Of a stretch of 63,921 nt of DNA, positions 50,806 to 59,799 are shown one piece after another. Origin of the DNA: [Borrelia] lusitaniae (GTDB lineage Bacteria > Spirochaetota > Spirochaetia > Borreliales > Borreliaceae); contig NZ_CP124049.1 in the NCBI RefSeq assembly GCF_030440365.1, forward strand, positions 1 to 63,921, written 5' to 3'. Numbering within the stretch: the stretch's first letter is position 1; every line of letters begins with the position of its first letter. Made by a program: the position numbers and the translations under genes. Below the pieces are notes generated by a model. That model made no database searches. It was given only the letters and a program-made list of their open reading frames with translations, and was not told the origin of the DNA.

Positions 50806-51429
50806 TTATTTAATGAATTCTTTCAATTTTGAAGCATTGGTTAGTATTTTTAGTGTATCGTAAATGTTTTGACTAAGCTTAATGTAATATTTTTTACCAG
50901 AATAAGGTGAGTAGATAAGTTTAATTTTATTTAAGCTTTTTTGAAATTTGGTAAAGTTTAGATATTTCCAGCTGTAGTTGGTTGATACGTAAAATGAGCT
51001 TCCAAATTGCAAATCGCCAGATTTGTCTTTGTTTAAGATTGCTTTGTTTATGCTTAATAAACTGTGGTAATGAAACAAGGGCATTAAATTAATTTCCCTT
51101 TTTTGTTTATCTTCGAAATTTAAACAACATCTTATGTAATTATTTTCGTAAAAATGAATAAAATCTTCATGATTTTTTAATTGAAGCAGGTTTTTTAAAC
51201 CTTTTTTATCCATGTGGTTTTTGTGAGCTAGTATGCTTATTGATTTTATTTTGCCTTTTGTAAGTGAAATGTTGTCGTATTGGTCTAAATACTTTGCTTT
51301 TGATTTTATTTCAATTTTTGCATTTGAATCTGTATTGTAAGTTCTAATGTAAAACTCTGTACAAAGAACAGGGTTTAAAGGATTTGTATACTTACTTTTG
51401 TAAATTAGATTTTTTTTAAATGCATTCAT
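50806..51429 (-). CDS. BBA60 paralogue without signal peptide, BBA61-like
   Basis: 207 residues. No lipobox or signal peptide: it begins MNAFKKNLIYKSKYTNPLNP. Shares the layout of the P27 protein: KGKIKSISILAHKNHMDKKG against GKVESLSILINQELVDSKKL, then a 'F..N..i.c.LNF.DK' phrase, and a final ILTNASKLKEFIK against ILTDINSLKSVIQK. Either a cytosolic relative or a gene that lost its secretion signal. Confidence 0.7.
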   Translation of the reverse strand: MNAFKKNLIYKSKYTNPLNPVLCTEFYIRTYNTDSNAKIEIKSKAKYLDQYDNISLTKGKIKSISILAHKNHMDKKGLKNLLQLKNHEDFIHFYENNYIRCCLNFEDKQKREINLMPLFHYHSLLSINKAILNKDKSGDLQFGSSFYVSTNYSWKYLNFTKFQKSLNKIKLIYSPYSGKKYYIKLSQNIYDTLKILTNASKLKEFIK

Positions 51430-51670
51430 ATTTATCTCTTTTAATATTGTTTAAATTTTTTTTTAAAATATCTCAAGCCTTATACATATAAGTATTTACT
51501 TATTCCCCAGTCCAATTTATTTACATAAGATATCATTTTATACAGATTTTATCAATAGTTTATAAATCATTTTATAATTTTTTATTTTAAAATAAAAAAT
51601 TAATTAATATTGATTATTACAAAATAATAATTTAAAATTATAATTATTCTAAATAAAGGGGGACTAAGTC

Positions 51671-51910
51671 ATGACAAAATTAATGTACTCTGTATTTTTA
51701 GGTTTAATATTATTTGTTGCTTGTGAAACTACAAATCTTTCAGATGAAATGAAAAATTCTCACGATTCTGATTTAAAAGTTACAACTCCAATGCCAGATA
51801 AATCTATGAGATCAATGAAAAAGCCTATGAAATCAATGAAAAAATCTATGAATTCAAACAAAAAATCTATGAATTCAATGAACAAATCTATGAATTCAAT
51901 GGACAAATAA
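51671..51910 (+). CDS. lp6.6: Lipoprotein Lp6.6 (BBA62-like)
   Basis: 79 residues. Lipobox FVAC (Cys18). The mature part is about 60 residues and ends in Met/Lys/Ser repeats (KSMRSMKKPMKSMKKSMNS, then KSMN-type units). Lp6.6 is an abundant tick-phase lipoprotein found in outer-membrane complexes and repressed in the mammal (recalled). Strong AAAGGGGGA site. Repeat number probably varies. Confidence 0.88.
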   Translation: MTKLMYSVFLGLILFVACETTNLSDEMKNSHDSDLKVTTPMPDKSMRSMKKPMKSMKKSMNSNKKSMNSMNKSMNSMDK

Positions 51911-51979
51911 TATTACTGCTTTTAGATTAATTTAAATTAATTTATTATATGATAATAACAATTGTTTTTATTATTTTTA

Positions 51980-52016
51980 AATAACTTTTTTAATAAATTT
52001 TATTAAAAAAGTTATT
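51980..52016 (+). terminator. Terminator after lp6.6
   Basis: 18-base arms AATAACTTTTTTAATAAA and exact complement with a single-base apex; the longest perfect stem in this arm. Confidence 0.8.
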
Positions 52017-52038
52017 AGTTGTTAAATAAATGTAAAAA

Positions 52039-52070
52039 AAAGAAAGAGATTGCTAGACATCTCTTTCTTT
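52039..52070 (-). terminator. Terminator after the BBA64-like gene
   Basis: AAAGAAAGAGAT / ATCTCTTTCTTT 12-bp perfect stem, 8-base loop; minus-strand T-run. Confidence 0.8.
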
Positions 52071-52087
52071 TGGATTACAGACCAATA

Positions 52088-53041
52088 CTACTTAATTGGG
52101 GCAAGAATATTGGTAGTTGTGTTTATTGTATGTAAAATGATGTTGTGAATGTCTGAGAATTGCTGTTTTGAATTTTTTGATTCTATGTTGGCATTTAATT
52201 TTGCAAGGTCATTTTGCAATTCATTGCTAGCATTGTATTCTTTAATAATATTATCTACATCTTGCAGCCATCTTGATTTAAGTAGCATAAGTTTTTTAAA
52301 CTCTGTGTCTAGTGTTTTCAAATTAGATTTGTTTAGCTGTTGTAGCTTGCTTTTTATATCTAATATTTTTGCGCTAATTTCTTCCATTGCTAATTGAATG
52401 CCAAAGCCTCTGTTTATGAGAGTTTCTTTAACTAAATTTCGGTAATTTGAATCTTGAGCAAGTTTTGACAAAATTTTTCCAAGATTTTTAATTGTCTCTT
52501 TTTTGAAATTTAAAGATGTGTAAAGCATTCTTCTCTCATCTTTATATTGGTTGTCGTCAAAGTTTACTTTTGAATTTGCATTAAAAAATATTTTACTAAA
52601 TATTTCAGCTTTCATTCCAAATTGATCTGCAGGCTCAACTTCTTTAGCATCAAGCTCACCTATTTGAATAATATTTGTAGCTCTTTCTGAGATTTCTTTT
52701 ATTAGTGCTTGAACTTCAGGATCTACTGCTTTTGCTGAAGCATTAGCATTATTAGGGTTTTTAAAAGCTGCTAAATTTGGGTTGTTTTTAGCATTGCCAG
52801 CTGCTTTTTTTGGTGGATTTTTTAAATCATTAATTGCGCCAAGCAGATTGTTTATTGGTTTGTTTTCTTTAGCGCTTTGGGACGCCTGCTTAATGTCTGA
52901 TGAATCTTTTTCAGATTTTAGTGTTTTTTCTTTACTATTTTCTTCTTCTTGGTTTTCTTGAATCTCTAGCGAACAAGAGAGAAAAATTAGTGCAGTTAAT
53001 GCATACAATAAAAATATTGTGATTAATTTATTATTTTTCAA
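52088..53041 (-). CDS. PFam54 lipoprotein P35, BBA64-like
   Basis: 317 residues from TTG 53041 (AAGGATAACAT upstream). A TTG five codons earlier would place the ribosome site inside the frame. Lipobox FLSC (Cys23); Lys/Asn/Ala tether; helical domain with ADQFGMKAEIF and DERRMLYTSLNFKKETIKNL, the PFam54 hallmarks. BBA64 (P35) is a feeding-induced surface protein needed for efficient transmission (recalled). Confidence 0.88.
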   Translation of the reverse strand: MKNNKLITIFLLYALTALIFLSCSLEIQENQEEENSKEKTLKSEKDSSDIKQASQSAKENKPINNLLGAINDLKNPPKKAAGNAKNNPNLAAFKNPNNANASAKAVDPEVQALIKEISERATNIIQIGELDAKEVEPADQFGMKAEIFSKIFFNANSKVNFDDNQYKDERRMLYTSLNFKKETIKNLGKILSKLAQDSNYRNLVKETLINRGFGIQLAMEEISAKILDIKSKLQQLNKSNLKTLDTEFKKLMLLKSRWLQDVDNIIKEYNASNELQNDLAKLNANIESKNSKQQFSDIHNIILHTINTTTNILAPIK

Positions 53042-53152
53042 AATGTTATCCTTCAATAAAAATTTTAAGTAATTAATATTAATTAATAATTTTAATTACC
53101 CAATTAATAAACTTAATTCAAAATTGTTATTGTACAAAAAAAAATCAAAAAA

Positions 53153-53172
53153 AAGAGAGCAAAAGCCCTCTT
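53153..53172 (-). terminator. Weak hairpin after the BBA65-like gene
   Basis: AAGAG-A-GC-AAAA-GC-C-CTCTT, one mismatch, with a T-run on the minus strand. Confidence 0.5.
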
Positions 53173-53204
53173 CGGTTTAAAAGTTTTATTTTTTGAGAAA
53201 TTTT

Positions 53205-54056
53205 CTAATTATTATTATTATTAAATAAAGTGTCTAAATTAATTAATGCTTGCTCTGCTTTCAAGCACAAAGAAATTATTTTGTCTTGATAAAGCTCGTT
53301 TATATGCTCTTTTAGTTTTTCTTTATTATTTTGTAGTTCTAAGGTGGAGTTTGAACTTTGAATTAGTGTTTCTATTGTACTAAGCCATTCTTTTTTTATT
53401 TCTATTAAACTTTCTATTACATTGTAAATTTCTTCTAGAGTACTTTTACTAAAAGTATCTGCTCTCAGCTTGTCCATGTTTATTGCTAAATCTTCGAGTG
53501 CAACTTCAAATGCTTGTTGAATTCGGATGCCACCTGATATTTTTTTTATTGTGTCTTGATTTTTTGGGTTTGGGTAAAGCTTATTTACAATCTCTGCTAA
53601 ATTAAAAATGTCAGTGGTATTGTAGCTTAGTGATGAATAAAATTGTCTTCTCATTTTTTGAGATTCTATTAACCCGGAGTTCATTTTTTCTTTAAGTTTT
53701 TCGCCATTCTTAGGGTTTGTTTTGTAAACATTGATTAATTCAAACATGCTGTTTTTTAGTCCAAATTGGCTTGGTATTTCTGTTTGAAGCTTTTCTTTTT
53801 TTATGATTGACATTTCTCTTGCCAAGATTTCAAAAAGCTTGTCTATTAATTGTTCTTTGTCTTTGCTTAGAATGTTTAAGTTTTTTGTTGGTCTTTGATG
53901 TTCTTCGTTTTCCATTGCTTTTTGACTATTTGATTGATCTTGACTTATTTCTTTAAAGCTTGCTACTTTGGTTTTGCTCTCTTCATAGTTTAGCTTGCAA
54001 GAAAAAAGAGTTATTATTCCCAATGTTATAAATATTGATAATTTTGTTTTGTTCAA
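53205..54056 (-). CDS. PFam54 lipoprotein, BBA65-like
   Basis: 283 residues from TTG after AAAGGATCAAATT. Lipobox LFSC (Cys20). Hallmarks PSQFGLKNSMFELINVYKTN and RRQFYSSLSYNTTDIFNLAE; C-terminal coiled helices. Ends in a poly-Asn stretch (FNNNNN). Surface lipoprotein; ligand not established. Confidence 0.85.
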   Translation of the reverse strand: MNKTKLSIFITLGIITLFSCKLNYEESKTKVASFKEISQDQSNSQKAMENEEHQRPTKNLNILSKDKEQLIDKLFEILAREMSIIKKEKLQTEIPSQFGLKNSMFELINVYKTNPKNGEKLKEKMNSGLIESQKMRRQFYSSLSYNTTDIFNLAEIVNKLYPNPKNQDTIKKISGGIRIQQAFEVALEDLAINMDKLRADTFSKSTLEEIYNVIESLIEIKKEWLSTIETLIQSSNSTLELQNNKEKLKEHINELYQDKIISLCLKAEQALINLDTLFNNNNN

Positions 54057-54155
54057 AATTTGATCCTTTAATAAAAATTTTAAGTAATTTTAATTATTTA
54101 AATGTAATACTTAATTACTTAAATTTAGTTCAAATTTAAAATTGAACAACATGAA

Positions 54156-54180
54156 AAAGAAGAGACAGAGCCTCTTCTTT
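54156..54180 (-). terminator. Terminator after the BBA66-like gene
   Basis: AAAGAAGAG / CTCTTCTTT 9-bp stem, 7-base loop, T-run on the minus strand. Confidence 0.7.
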
Positions 54181-54225
54181 GATTAAATAGTTGTAATAAT
54201 ATTTTATTTTTATTTTTTAAATAAT

Positions 54226-55602
54226 TTATTTTAATTCTGTTATTCTAATGTATGATTCAAGAACAGCTTCTCTGGCATTTTGCATGTTGTCTGAATAATT
54301 TCTTGCTTGAATGTATTGTGCTAAAGCGCTAGGATCTTTTAAGTTTGCATTAGAGCTTGTATTTGCAATAAGGCTTTCAACGCTTCTTGACCATTCTTTT
54401 CTTTTGCTTAATATTGTATTTAATTTTAAGTCAAGCTCTTTAATCTTAGTTTCAAATTCAAAGCCGTTGATTTGACTTTTTAAGTATTCTTGGTTAAAGA
54501 TTTCAAGTTTTTTCTCTAATTCTTCTAGTGCAAGCTCGAAAGAAATTTCTATTCCAAGTCCTGATATTATTAATGATCTAATTAAGTCGTGATTTTGATT
54601 GTCTTGGTAAAGGATTTCCATTATTGATCCGAATTGTTCGGTTTTAAATTGATCAAAATCCATCATTGCATAGAATTTATTTCTTTCATTTTGTGCTTCT
54701 TGTGTATTAGAGCTAAGCTGTGGTGCGTAACCCCGATTAAAACTTGAAATGTTTGAAATAACGTCTAATAGAGTAAATGCAGTATCTCTCATTTTGAATT
54801 GATTGTGAGTTTCTCTAAATGTGTTGTTTTTTATTTTGTTTTGCTGCTCAGAGATTGCTCTAAGAAGGTTATCTTTTGCTGCTTGTATTTTAGAAGATGC
54901 TTGAACAAAGCTTGGTTGAGCTTGATTAAACATTAAAGAAGAGTTATTGCTTTGTAAGTTTGTCTGGTTTGTTGATTGATTAAAAGCGTTCATTAAGGCA
55001 TTTTTACCATTTTTTTTGCCAGAAGTTTTTATTATTCCCCTAGAGGAAGGCTTAACTTTTGGAGGAGTTGGTGCCGGTTTTAAAGGCTTAGCTTGTTGAG
55101 TAGTAGCATTTGCTGCCGGTTTTAAAGGCTTAGCTTGTTGAGTAGCATTTGCTGCCGGTTTTAAAGGTCTAGCTTGTTGAGCAGTAGCATTTGGTGCTGC
55201 TGGTTTTAAAGGCTTAACTCTTGAAGGAGTAGAAGTGGATGCCGCCGGGTTTAAAGGCTTAGCTTGTTGAGCAGTAGCATTTGGTGCTGGTTTTCCAGGC
55301 TTAACTCCCAATTTTATTTTTGGAATGTTTTTACTATCTTTGGGCAAATTTATTGGGTTTGCCTGGTGATTTGGAATTTGCAATTTTTTATTTTTTGCTA
55401 AATTTGTTTGTTTTTCAAGCTCTGCTTGTTTATTAGTATTTGAGCCCGTGTTAATGCTTACTGTTTCTTTTCCGTCTGCTGTGCTTTTGAGAAGTTCTCC
55501 CACTTTGTTTTTATAATCCTCGTTTAGGTTAGCATCAACCGTGCAAGAAGATAAAAGCAAGGCTACTGCACACTTTAAGCGTATTAATGATTTTATATTC
55601 AA
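54226..55602 (-). CDS. PFam54 lipoprotein with Ala/Pro repeats, BBA66-like
   Basis: 458 residues from TTG after GAGGAATAACATT. Lipobox LSSC (Cys20). Residues about 104-182 are repeats of the form AKPLKPAxNATxQ, then a long helical domain (HNQFKMRDTAFTLLDVISNI, NERNKFYAMMDFDQFKTEQF). BBA66 is surface-exposed and aids tick transmission (recalled). Longer than the roughly 410 residues I recall for B31, because of the repeats. Confidence 0.85.
   Translation of the reverse strand: MNIKSLIRLKCAVALLLSSCTVDANLNEDYKNKVGELLKSTADGKETVSINTGSNTNKQAELEKQTNLAKNKKLQIPNHQANPINLPKDSKNIPKIKLGVKPGKPAPNATAQQAKPLNPAASTSTPSRVKPLKPAAPNATAQQARPLKPAANATQQAKPLKPAANATTQQAKPLKPAPTPPKVKPSSRGIIKTSGKKNGKNALMNAFNQSTNQTNLQSNNSSLMFNQAQPSFVQASSKIQAAKDNLLRAISEQQNKIKNNTFRETHNQFKMRDTAFTLLDVISNISSFNRGYAPQLSSNTQEAQNERNKFYAMMDFDQFKTEQFGSIMEILYQDNQNHDLIRSLIISGLGIEISFELALEELEKKLEIFNQEYLKSQINGFEFETKIKELDLKLNTILSKRKEWSRSVESLIANTSSNANLKDPSALAQYIQARNYSDNMQNAREAVLESYIRITELK
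55057..55293 (-). repeat. Ala/Pro repeat block in the BBA66-like gene
   Basis: Five or so imperfect units of about 13-18 codons around AKPLKPAANATQQ. Variants APNATAQQ, STSTPSRV and ANATTQQ occur. Confidence 0.8.
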
Positions 55603-55748
55603 AATGTTATTCCTCGATTTCTTTTTAATGAATTTTAATAATTAAAATTAATTAAAATTAATTAATAATTATTAATAATTAAAAATCTAGTTCAAATTAT
55701 AAAATAATCAATAATTATAAATAATTATAAATAAATAAATAAAAATAA

Positions 55749-55778
55749 AAAAAAGAGCAAAGGCTTTTGCTCTTTTTT
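55749..55778 (-). terminator. Terminator after the 241-residue PFam54 gene
   Basis: AAAAAAGAGCAAA / TTTGCTCTTTTTT 13-bp perfect stem, 4-base loop. Confidence 0.85.
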
Positions 55779-55787
55779 GTGGCATGT

Positions 55788-56513
55788 TTATAAGTTTTCT
55801 TGCAACTCTCTTCCAATTTCTATCATTAAATCGTAAATTTCGTTTGAGTCTGGCTTTAATATATTCTCATAAGTTGTCTTTAGGTAAGTTTCTAATTCTT
55901 CTGAGTTATTTTGAAGATTTTTATTATCATTGTAAGTGATAATAATTTTGTCTATGTTTTTGATCCATTGTTGTCTCATTGCTAAAATTTTATTAATTTT
56001 ATTTTTAACATCTTTTAATTTTTCTTTGCTCTTAAAGTCAATAAGATCATCTTTTCTTTTGTGTATGTCAAGAATGGCAATTTCTATTGGATTTTGAACA
56101 AAACTTGATCCTCTCTCGATTATTGAGCGAATCAAATATGCAGTCTCAGCCTTTTGTGTTAAAGCTTTATTAAAAATTTCTATTAATTTTGTAATTCTTA
56201 TTTTATTGTACTCAAGAGATGAATAAAACTGTCTTCTGTAATCTTTGCAAACCTCATCGCTTCTTTGAACAGAATTAAAAACTTTTTTAACTTCATCAAA
56301 TGCTAAGCTTATTTGAACGAAATTAAAAACGTTTTTAATTTCGTCAAATGTTAATTCTTCTTCCTTTTTGTCGCTTTCTATTTTTTCTACTTCAGGCTTT
56401 ATTATTTTTTCTATTTTTTCGACAAGTTCTTGTTTTGAGCCAGTTAAATTACATGAACACAAAAATAGCGCCATTGTTGCAATATTAGTAAATCTTAATT
56501 TGTATTTTTTCAA
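55788..56513 (-). CDS. PFam54 lipoprotein paralogue a (diverged)
   Basis: 241 residues from TTG after AAAGGAGAATATT. Lipobox LCSC (Cys21). Contains an internal duplication: DEIKNVFNFVQISLAFDEVK, in which D-E-(I/V)-K-(N/K)-V-F-N occurs twice in tandem. The QFG motif of the family is missing, but CKDYRRQFYSSLEYNKIRIT is intact. I do not recall a clear B31 counterpart; it sits where BBA67 remnants would be. Confidence 0.78.
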   Translation of the reverse strand: MKKYKLRFTNIATMALFLCSCNLTGSKQELVEKIEKIIKPEVEKIESDKKEEELTFDEIKNVFNFVQISLAFDEVKKVFNSVQRSDEVCKDYRRQFYSSLEYNKIRITKLIEIFNKALTQKAETAYLIRSIIERGSSFVQNPIEIAILDIHKRKDDLIDFKSKEKLKDVKNKINKILAMRQQWIKNIDKIIITYNDNKNLQNNSEELETYLKTTYENILKPDSNEIYDLMIEIGRELQENL

Positions 56514-56539
56514 AATATTCTCCTTTTATAAAATGCATT

Positions 56540-57262
56540 TTAAATTTTATTCTCAAGTATTTTTAAGCTTGGCAAATTGTAATAAGGATTTAATATTTCT
56601 TTTATTTTTTTGGTAGCAGCTGTTGTGTCATATTGTTCCTTTTTGATTTTATATTTAATGTGTTCTGCTAGCTTTTGAGCATCTTCTTTGATTTTTTCTG
56701 AATTTTGGTTGTAACTTAAAATAATTTCATCTACCTTTTTGATCCAATTTTGCTTTATTTCAAAAAGTTCTTTTGTTGCAGTCTCAAGAGTTTTTAGATT
56801 TTCTTTGCCTAGTCTTTTTAATTCATCTGCGTCTTGAGAGACTTTTAAAATTGTTTCTTCAATTTGTTTTTGAATGCTAAATCCTGTTTTAACAACTTCT
56901 TCTATTAGTTGATGGTATTGTTGTTTTTGTTGTTTGTAAAGTTGTGTGAGTATTTTGCCAAAGTTTACAATTTTTTCTTTATTGTAATCTAGAGAAGAGT
57001 AAAATAGTCTTCTCTCGTCTTTTTTTGAGTCTGAGTTAAGCTTGCCAAGCTGAAGGGCAGTTGTGTCTGCGTTAAAGACTGAATATTTCATTCCAAATTG
57101 ATCAGAATCTTCAATTTGGTCTTTGTATTGTTCTACCTTTTCTTTAAATTTTTTTATTTCTGTTGATATTCTTTGGGTTATTGTTCCTTGAAACAAGCTA
57201 CAAGAGCACAAAAGAAGTGTTTTAATGATAATATTGGCTAATATTAGGTCATTTTTTTTCAA
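56540..57262 (-). CDS. PFam54 lipoprotein paralogue b
   Basis: 240 residues from TTG after AAAGGAGAATATT; 26 bp upstream of paralogue a with no terminator between, so the two may be co-transcribed. Lipobox LCSC (Cys21). DSDQFGMKYSVFNADTTALQ and DERRLFYSSLDYNKEKIVNF hallmarks are intact; a long coiled-coil tail. It resembles BBA64 more than CspA. Confidence 0.8.
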   Translation of the reverse strand: MKKNDLILANIIIKTLLLCSCSLFQGTITQRISTEIKKFKEKVEQYKDQIEDSDQFGMKYSVFNADTTALQLGKLNSDSKKDERRLFYSSLDYNKEKIVNFGKILTQLYKQQKQQYHQLIEEVVKTGFSIQKQIEETILKVSQDADELKRLGKENLKTLETATKELFEIKQNWIKKVDEIILSYNQNSEKIKEDAQKLAEHIKYKIKKEQYDTTAATKKIKEILNPYYNLPSLKILENKI

Positions 57263-57483
57263 AATATTCTCCTTTTATAGAAATGTAATAATGCGCGATA
57301 CAAAATAATTTTTAGTACATATTACAAATGTATATCAAATTATTTAAAGTTTAAATTTAAACTTTAAATAAAAAAAAACCATTATTGTTTGAATTTTAGA
57401 TTTTGAATTTAGATTGAGTAATTTGAATTTAGATTAAGTGATTTTAAAAAAAGAAGAATTAATTCTTATTTTTTTAAAACTTA

Positions 57484-58221
57484 TTAATTGCAATATTCAA
57501 TTAGTTCGTGGAAATATTTTGAAAATTGCTCTTTTATGTCTAATAGTCTGCCTGCTTCTTTTAGTAACTTTTTGCCTTCTTCTTCAGTTGGCTGATTGTG
57601 TAATTTTATTATTTCTTGAGAGTTTTCTAGGTTGATTTGAATAGTTATTAATGAATCAAGCAATTCTTGAATTTCATATTTGTCTTTTTCACTAGATTTT
57701 TCAAGATTTTTTTTCAATGCTTCTATTTTTTGTTTTTCATAGCCCAGAGATGAGTAAATCATTCTTTTTAATTGCATGCGTCTGTGTTCAGGAATTTCTT
57801 TATCGGGGTAGTTTTTAAAAGTACTCAAAAAATCATAATTTGAGGCAGCAATTTTAGCTATTTCTCTGTCTTCTTGAGCTTTTTGATTTTCTAAGTTAGT
57901 ACTTATTATTTGTAATTTTTCTTTTGTAGATTTTTTGAGTACTTCATTTTTTAAAGGGTTGAAGTTTTGAGTTCCTGAGGCTTCTTTTTGCTTTTTGTAG
58001 TCTGTGTCTTTTTGATTTTTACAGCCCGTGTCTTTTTGCAATATTAATATTATGCGATTTTGCAATTTTTGGCCCAAGGGCTTTAAATCTTTAATGTTTT
58101 TTGAGATTTCGTTTTTTAGCTCAAGGGGTGTGCTATTAGGCTTGCATGAGATGCAAATTAAAGTTATTATTGCTGCCGTAATGATGTTAAGTTTAATTAT
58201 ATTTATTTTAGGTTTTTTCAA
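57484..58221 (-). CDS. PFam54 lipoprotein, CspA clade, paralogue c
   Basis: 245 residues from TTG 58221 (AAGGAGAGGATT upstream); a frame 17 codons longer runs through the ribosome site and is rejected. Lipobox ICISC (Cys26) with KKPKINIIKLNIITAAI, the signal typical of the CspA clade. Core FLSTFKNYPDKEIPEHRRMQ and RMIYSSLGYEKQKIEALKKN. CspA-clade proteins bind factor H/FHL-1 or other complement parts; binding here cannot be predicted, and the C-terminus differs from CspA. Confidence 0.8.
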   Translation of the reverse strand: MKKPKINIIKLNIITAAIITLICISCKPNSTPLELKNEISKNIKDLKPLGQKLQNRIILILQKDTGCKNQKDTDYKKQKEASGTQNFNPLKNEVLKKSTKEKLQIISTNLENQKAQEDREIAKIAASNYDFLSTFKNYPDKEIPEHRRMQLKRMIYSSLGYEKQKIEALKKNLEKSSEKDKYEIQELLDSLITIQINLENSQEIIKLHNQPTEEEGKKLLKEAGRLLDIKEQFSKYFHELIEYCN

Positions 58222-58304
58222 AATCCTCTCCTTATGTATTAAATCAGTATTTATTAATTTAATAATAAACAATAATATAATTATATTGCTTTAAATGAGT
58301 TTAA

Positions 58305-58334
58305 AAAAAAGAGAAATTAATTCTTCTCTTTTTT
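58305..58334 (-). terminator. Terminator after PFam54 paralogue d
   Basis: AAAAAAGAGAA / TTCTCTTTTTT, 11-bp stem; one of a repeated series in the array. Confidence 0.8.
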
Positions 58335-58374
58335 AAAAAATATTTAAGTTTAATTTTATTAATTTTTGTTAGTA

Positions 58375-59100
58375 TTAGTAATTTGTGAGATCTTCAAACT
58401 TTAAGTTTTTGTAAGCTTCCTGTACGCAGTGTATTAGTTCTTCATCATTAGTTTTAATGTTTTTTAAATCTTGGTTGTAAGCTTGAATTATTGTGTTTAA
58501 ATTTTTTGCAAATTCTTTTTTTAATCTTAATAACTTTTCTATGTAGTTTAGCAGCTTTTCTTCTTCTTGATTTAGATTGGGTAATGTTTCTTTTATTTCT
58601 TTTTCAAATTCTTCTATTGTTATTTGAATAGACAGTGCGGGGTGATTCATAAATTTTACATGTTGCTTGTTACTAAAATAATACGCTTTAAGTTTGTCAA
58701 GAATTTCTTTTAATGTATTTATTTTTTGTGTTTCGTAATTCAGAGATGAGTAAATAATTCTTTTTAATGCTATTCGTTGGTCTTCTGAGAGTTTCATATC
58801 CGAATCAGAGGAGATTTCAAAAGTACTCAAAAAATCAGATTTTGAATCAATTTTAGCTATTTCTCTGTCTTCTAGATCTCTTTGAGCTTCCAATTGCTTA
58901 ACCAATGCTTTTAGCCTTTTGGCTTCATATTTTTTAGAATCTTTCTTGGAGGGTTTTGAATCTTTGTTTTTTTCAAAGATTGAGATTTCCTTGTTTAGTT
59001 TAGGGCTGAGTATACCAGCAGGTGCACATGAAATACAAATTAAAGCTAATGCCGCTTTAATGATGTTAAGCTTAATCATATTTAGTTTAATTTTTGTCAA
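58375..59100 (-). CDS. PFam54 lipoprotein, CspA clade, paralogue d
   Basis: 241 residues from TTG after AAGGAGAATTT. Signal KIKLNMIKLNIIKAALALIC with lipobox ICISC (Cys25). Core DREIAKIDSKSDFLSTFEIS and RIALKRIIYSSLNYETQKIN. Nearest relatives in the window are paralogue e and the two pseudogenes. Surface lipoprotein, possibly complement-binding (family inference). Confidence 0.8.
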   Translation of the reverse strand: MTKIKLNMIKLNIIKAALALICISCAPAGILSPKLNKEISIFEKNKDSKPSKKDSKKYEAKRLKALVKQLEAQRDLEDREIAKIDSKSDFLSTFEISSDSDMKLSEDQRIALKRIIYSSLNYETQKINTLKEILDKLKAYYFSNKQHVKFMNHPALSIQITIEEFEKEIKETLPNLNQEEEKLLNYIEKLLRLKKEFAKNLNTIIQAYNQDLKNIKTNDEELIHCVQEAYKNLKFEDLTNY

Positions 59101-59186
59101 AAAATTCTCCTTATAAATTAAAATCAGTATATACTAATTTTAATATAAACTAATAATATAACAATATTAGTTTAAATGAGTTTTAA

Positions 59187-59216
59187 AAAAAAGAGAAGAA
59201 TTAACTTCTCTTTTTT
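59187..59216 (-). terminator. Terminator after the first PFam54 pseudogene
   Basis: AAAAAAGAGAAG-AATTAA-CTTCTCTTTTTT, 12-bp perfect stem. Confidence 0.8.
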
Positions 59217-59229
59217 AAAAATATTTAAG

Positions 59230-59650
59230 TTTAATTTTGTTAATTTTTTTATATTTTGCTTAGCAGCATTTTGCTTTTTCTTGATTTAGATTGGGTAATT
59301 CTTCTTTTATTTCATTTTCTATGATCTTCTATTTCTATTTTAATGCTCAGTGCTACACCAATTCAGAAATTCTTTAACTTCTTTTTTGCTAGTACTAAGA
59401 TTTTGTTTTTCAAGTTTTAAATTCTTCTAGTTACTGAGACTGTTTTTTCTCTATATTGTGTGTGCTTTTGAGTTCTTGTGACTGTGCGATTTCCAGATTT
59501 GCCTTTCAAAGGGTCGAAATCTTTATTTTTTAAGATTTCATTGTTTAGTTTAGGGCCTAGTATACCAGTAGGCGTGCATGAGATACAAATTAAAGCTAAT
59601 GCCACTTTAATGATGTTAAGCTTAATAGTATTTATTTTAAGTTTTCTCAA
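59230..59650 (-). pseudogene. CspA-clade PFam54 pseudogene 1
   Basis: Starts like the neighbours with TTG after AAGGAGCATAC. The signal MRKLKINTIKLNIIKVALAL and lipobox ICISC are intact, but the frame ends after 77 codons (59417). Downstream, short blocks still match paralogue d (for example around CTTGATTTAGATTGGGTAAT) but most of the domain is deleted. Confidence 0.75.
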
Positions 59651-59735
59651 AGTATGCTCCTTATAAATTAAAATCAGTATTTATTAATTTAATATTAAAT
59701 AACATTATAATTATATTAGTTTACATGAGTTTAGA

Positions 59736-59765
59736 AAAAAAGAGAAGAATTAACTTCTCTTTTTT
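59736..59765 (-). terminator. Terminator after the second PFam54 pseudogene
   Basis: AAAAAAGAGAAG-AATTAA-CTTCTCTTTTTT, same element as at 59187. Confidence 0.8.
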
Positions 59766-59799
59766 AAAATATTTAAGTTTAATGTTATTAATTAATTTT

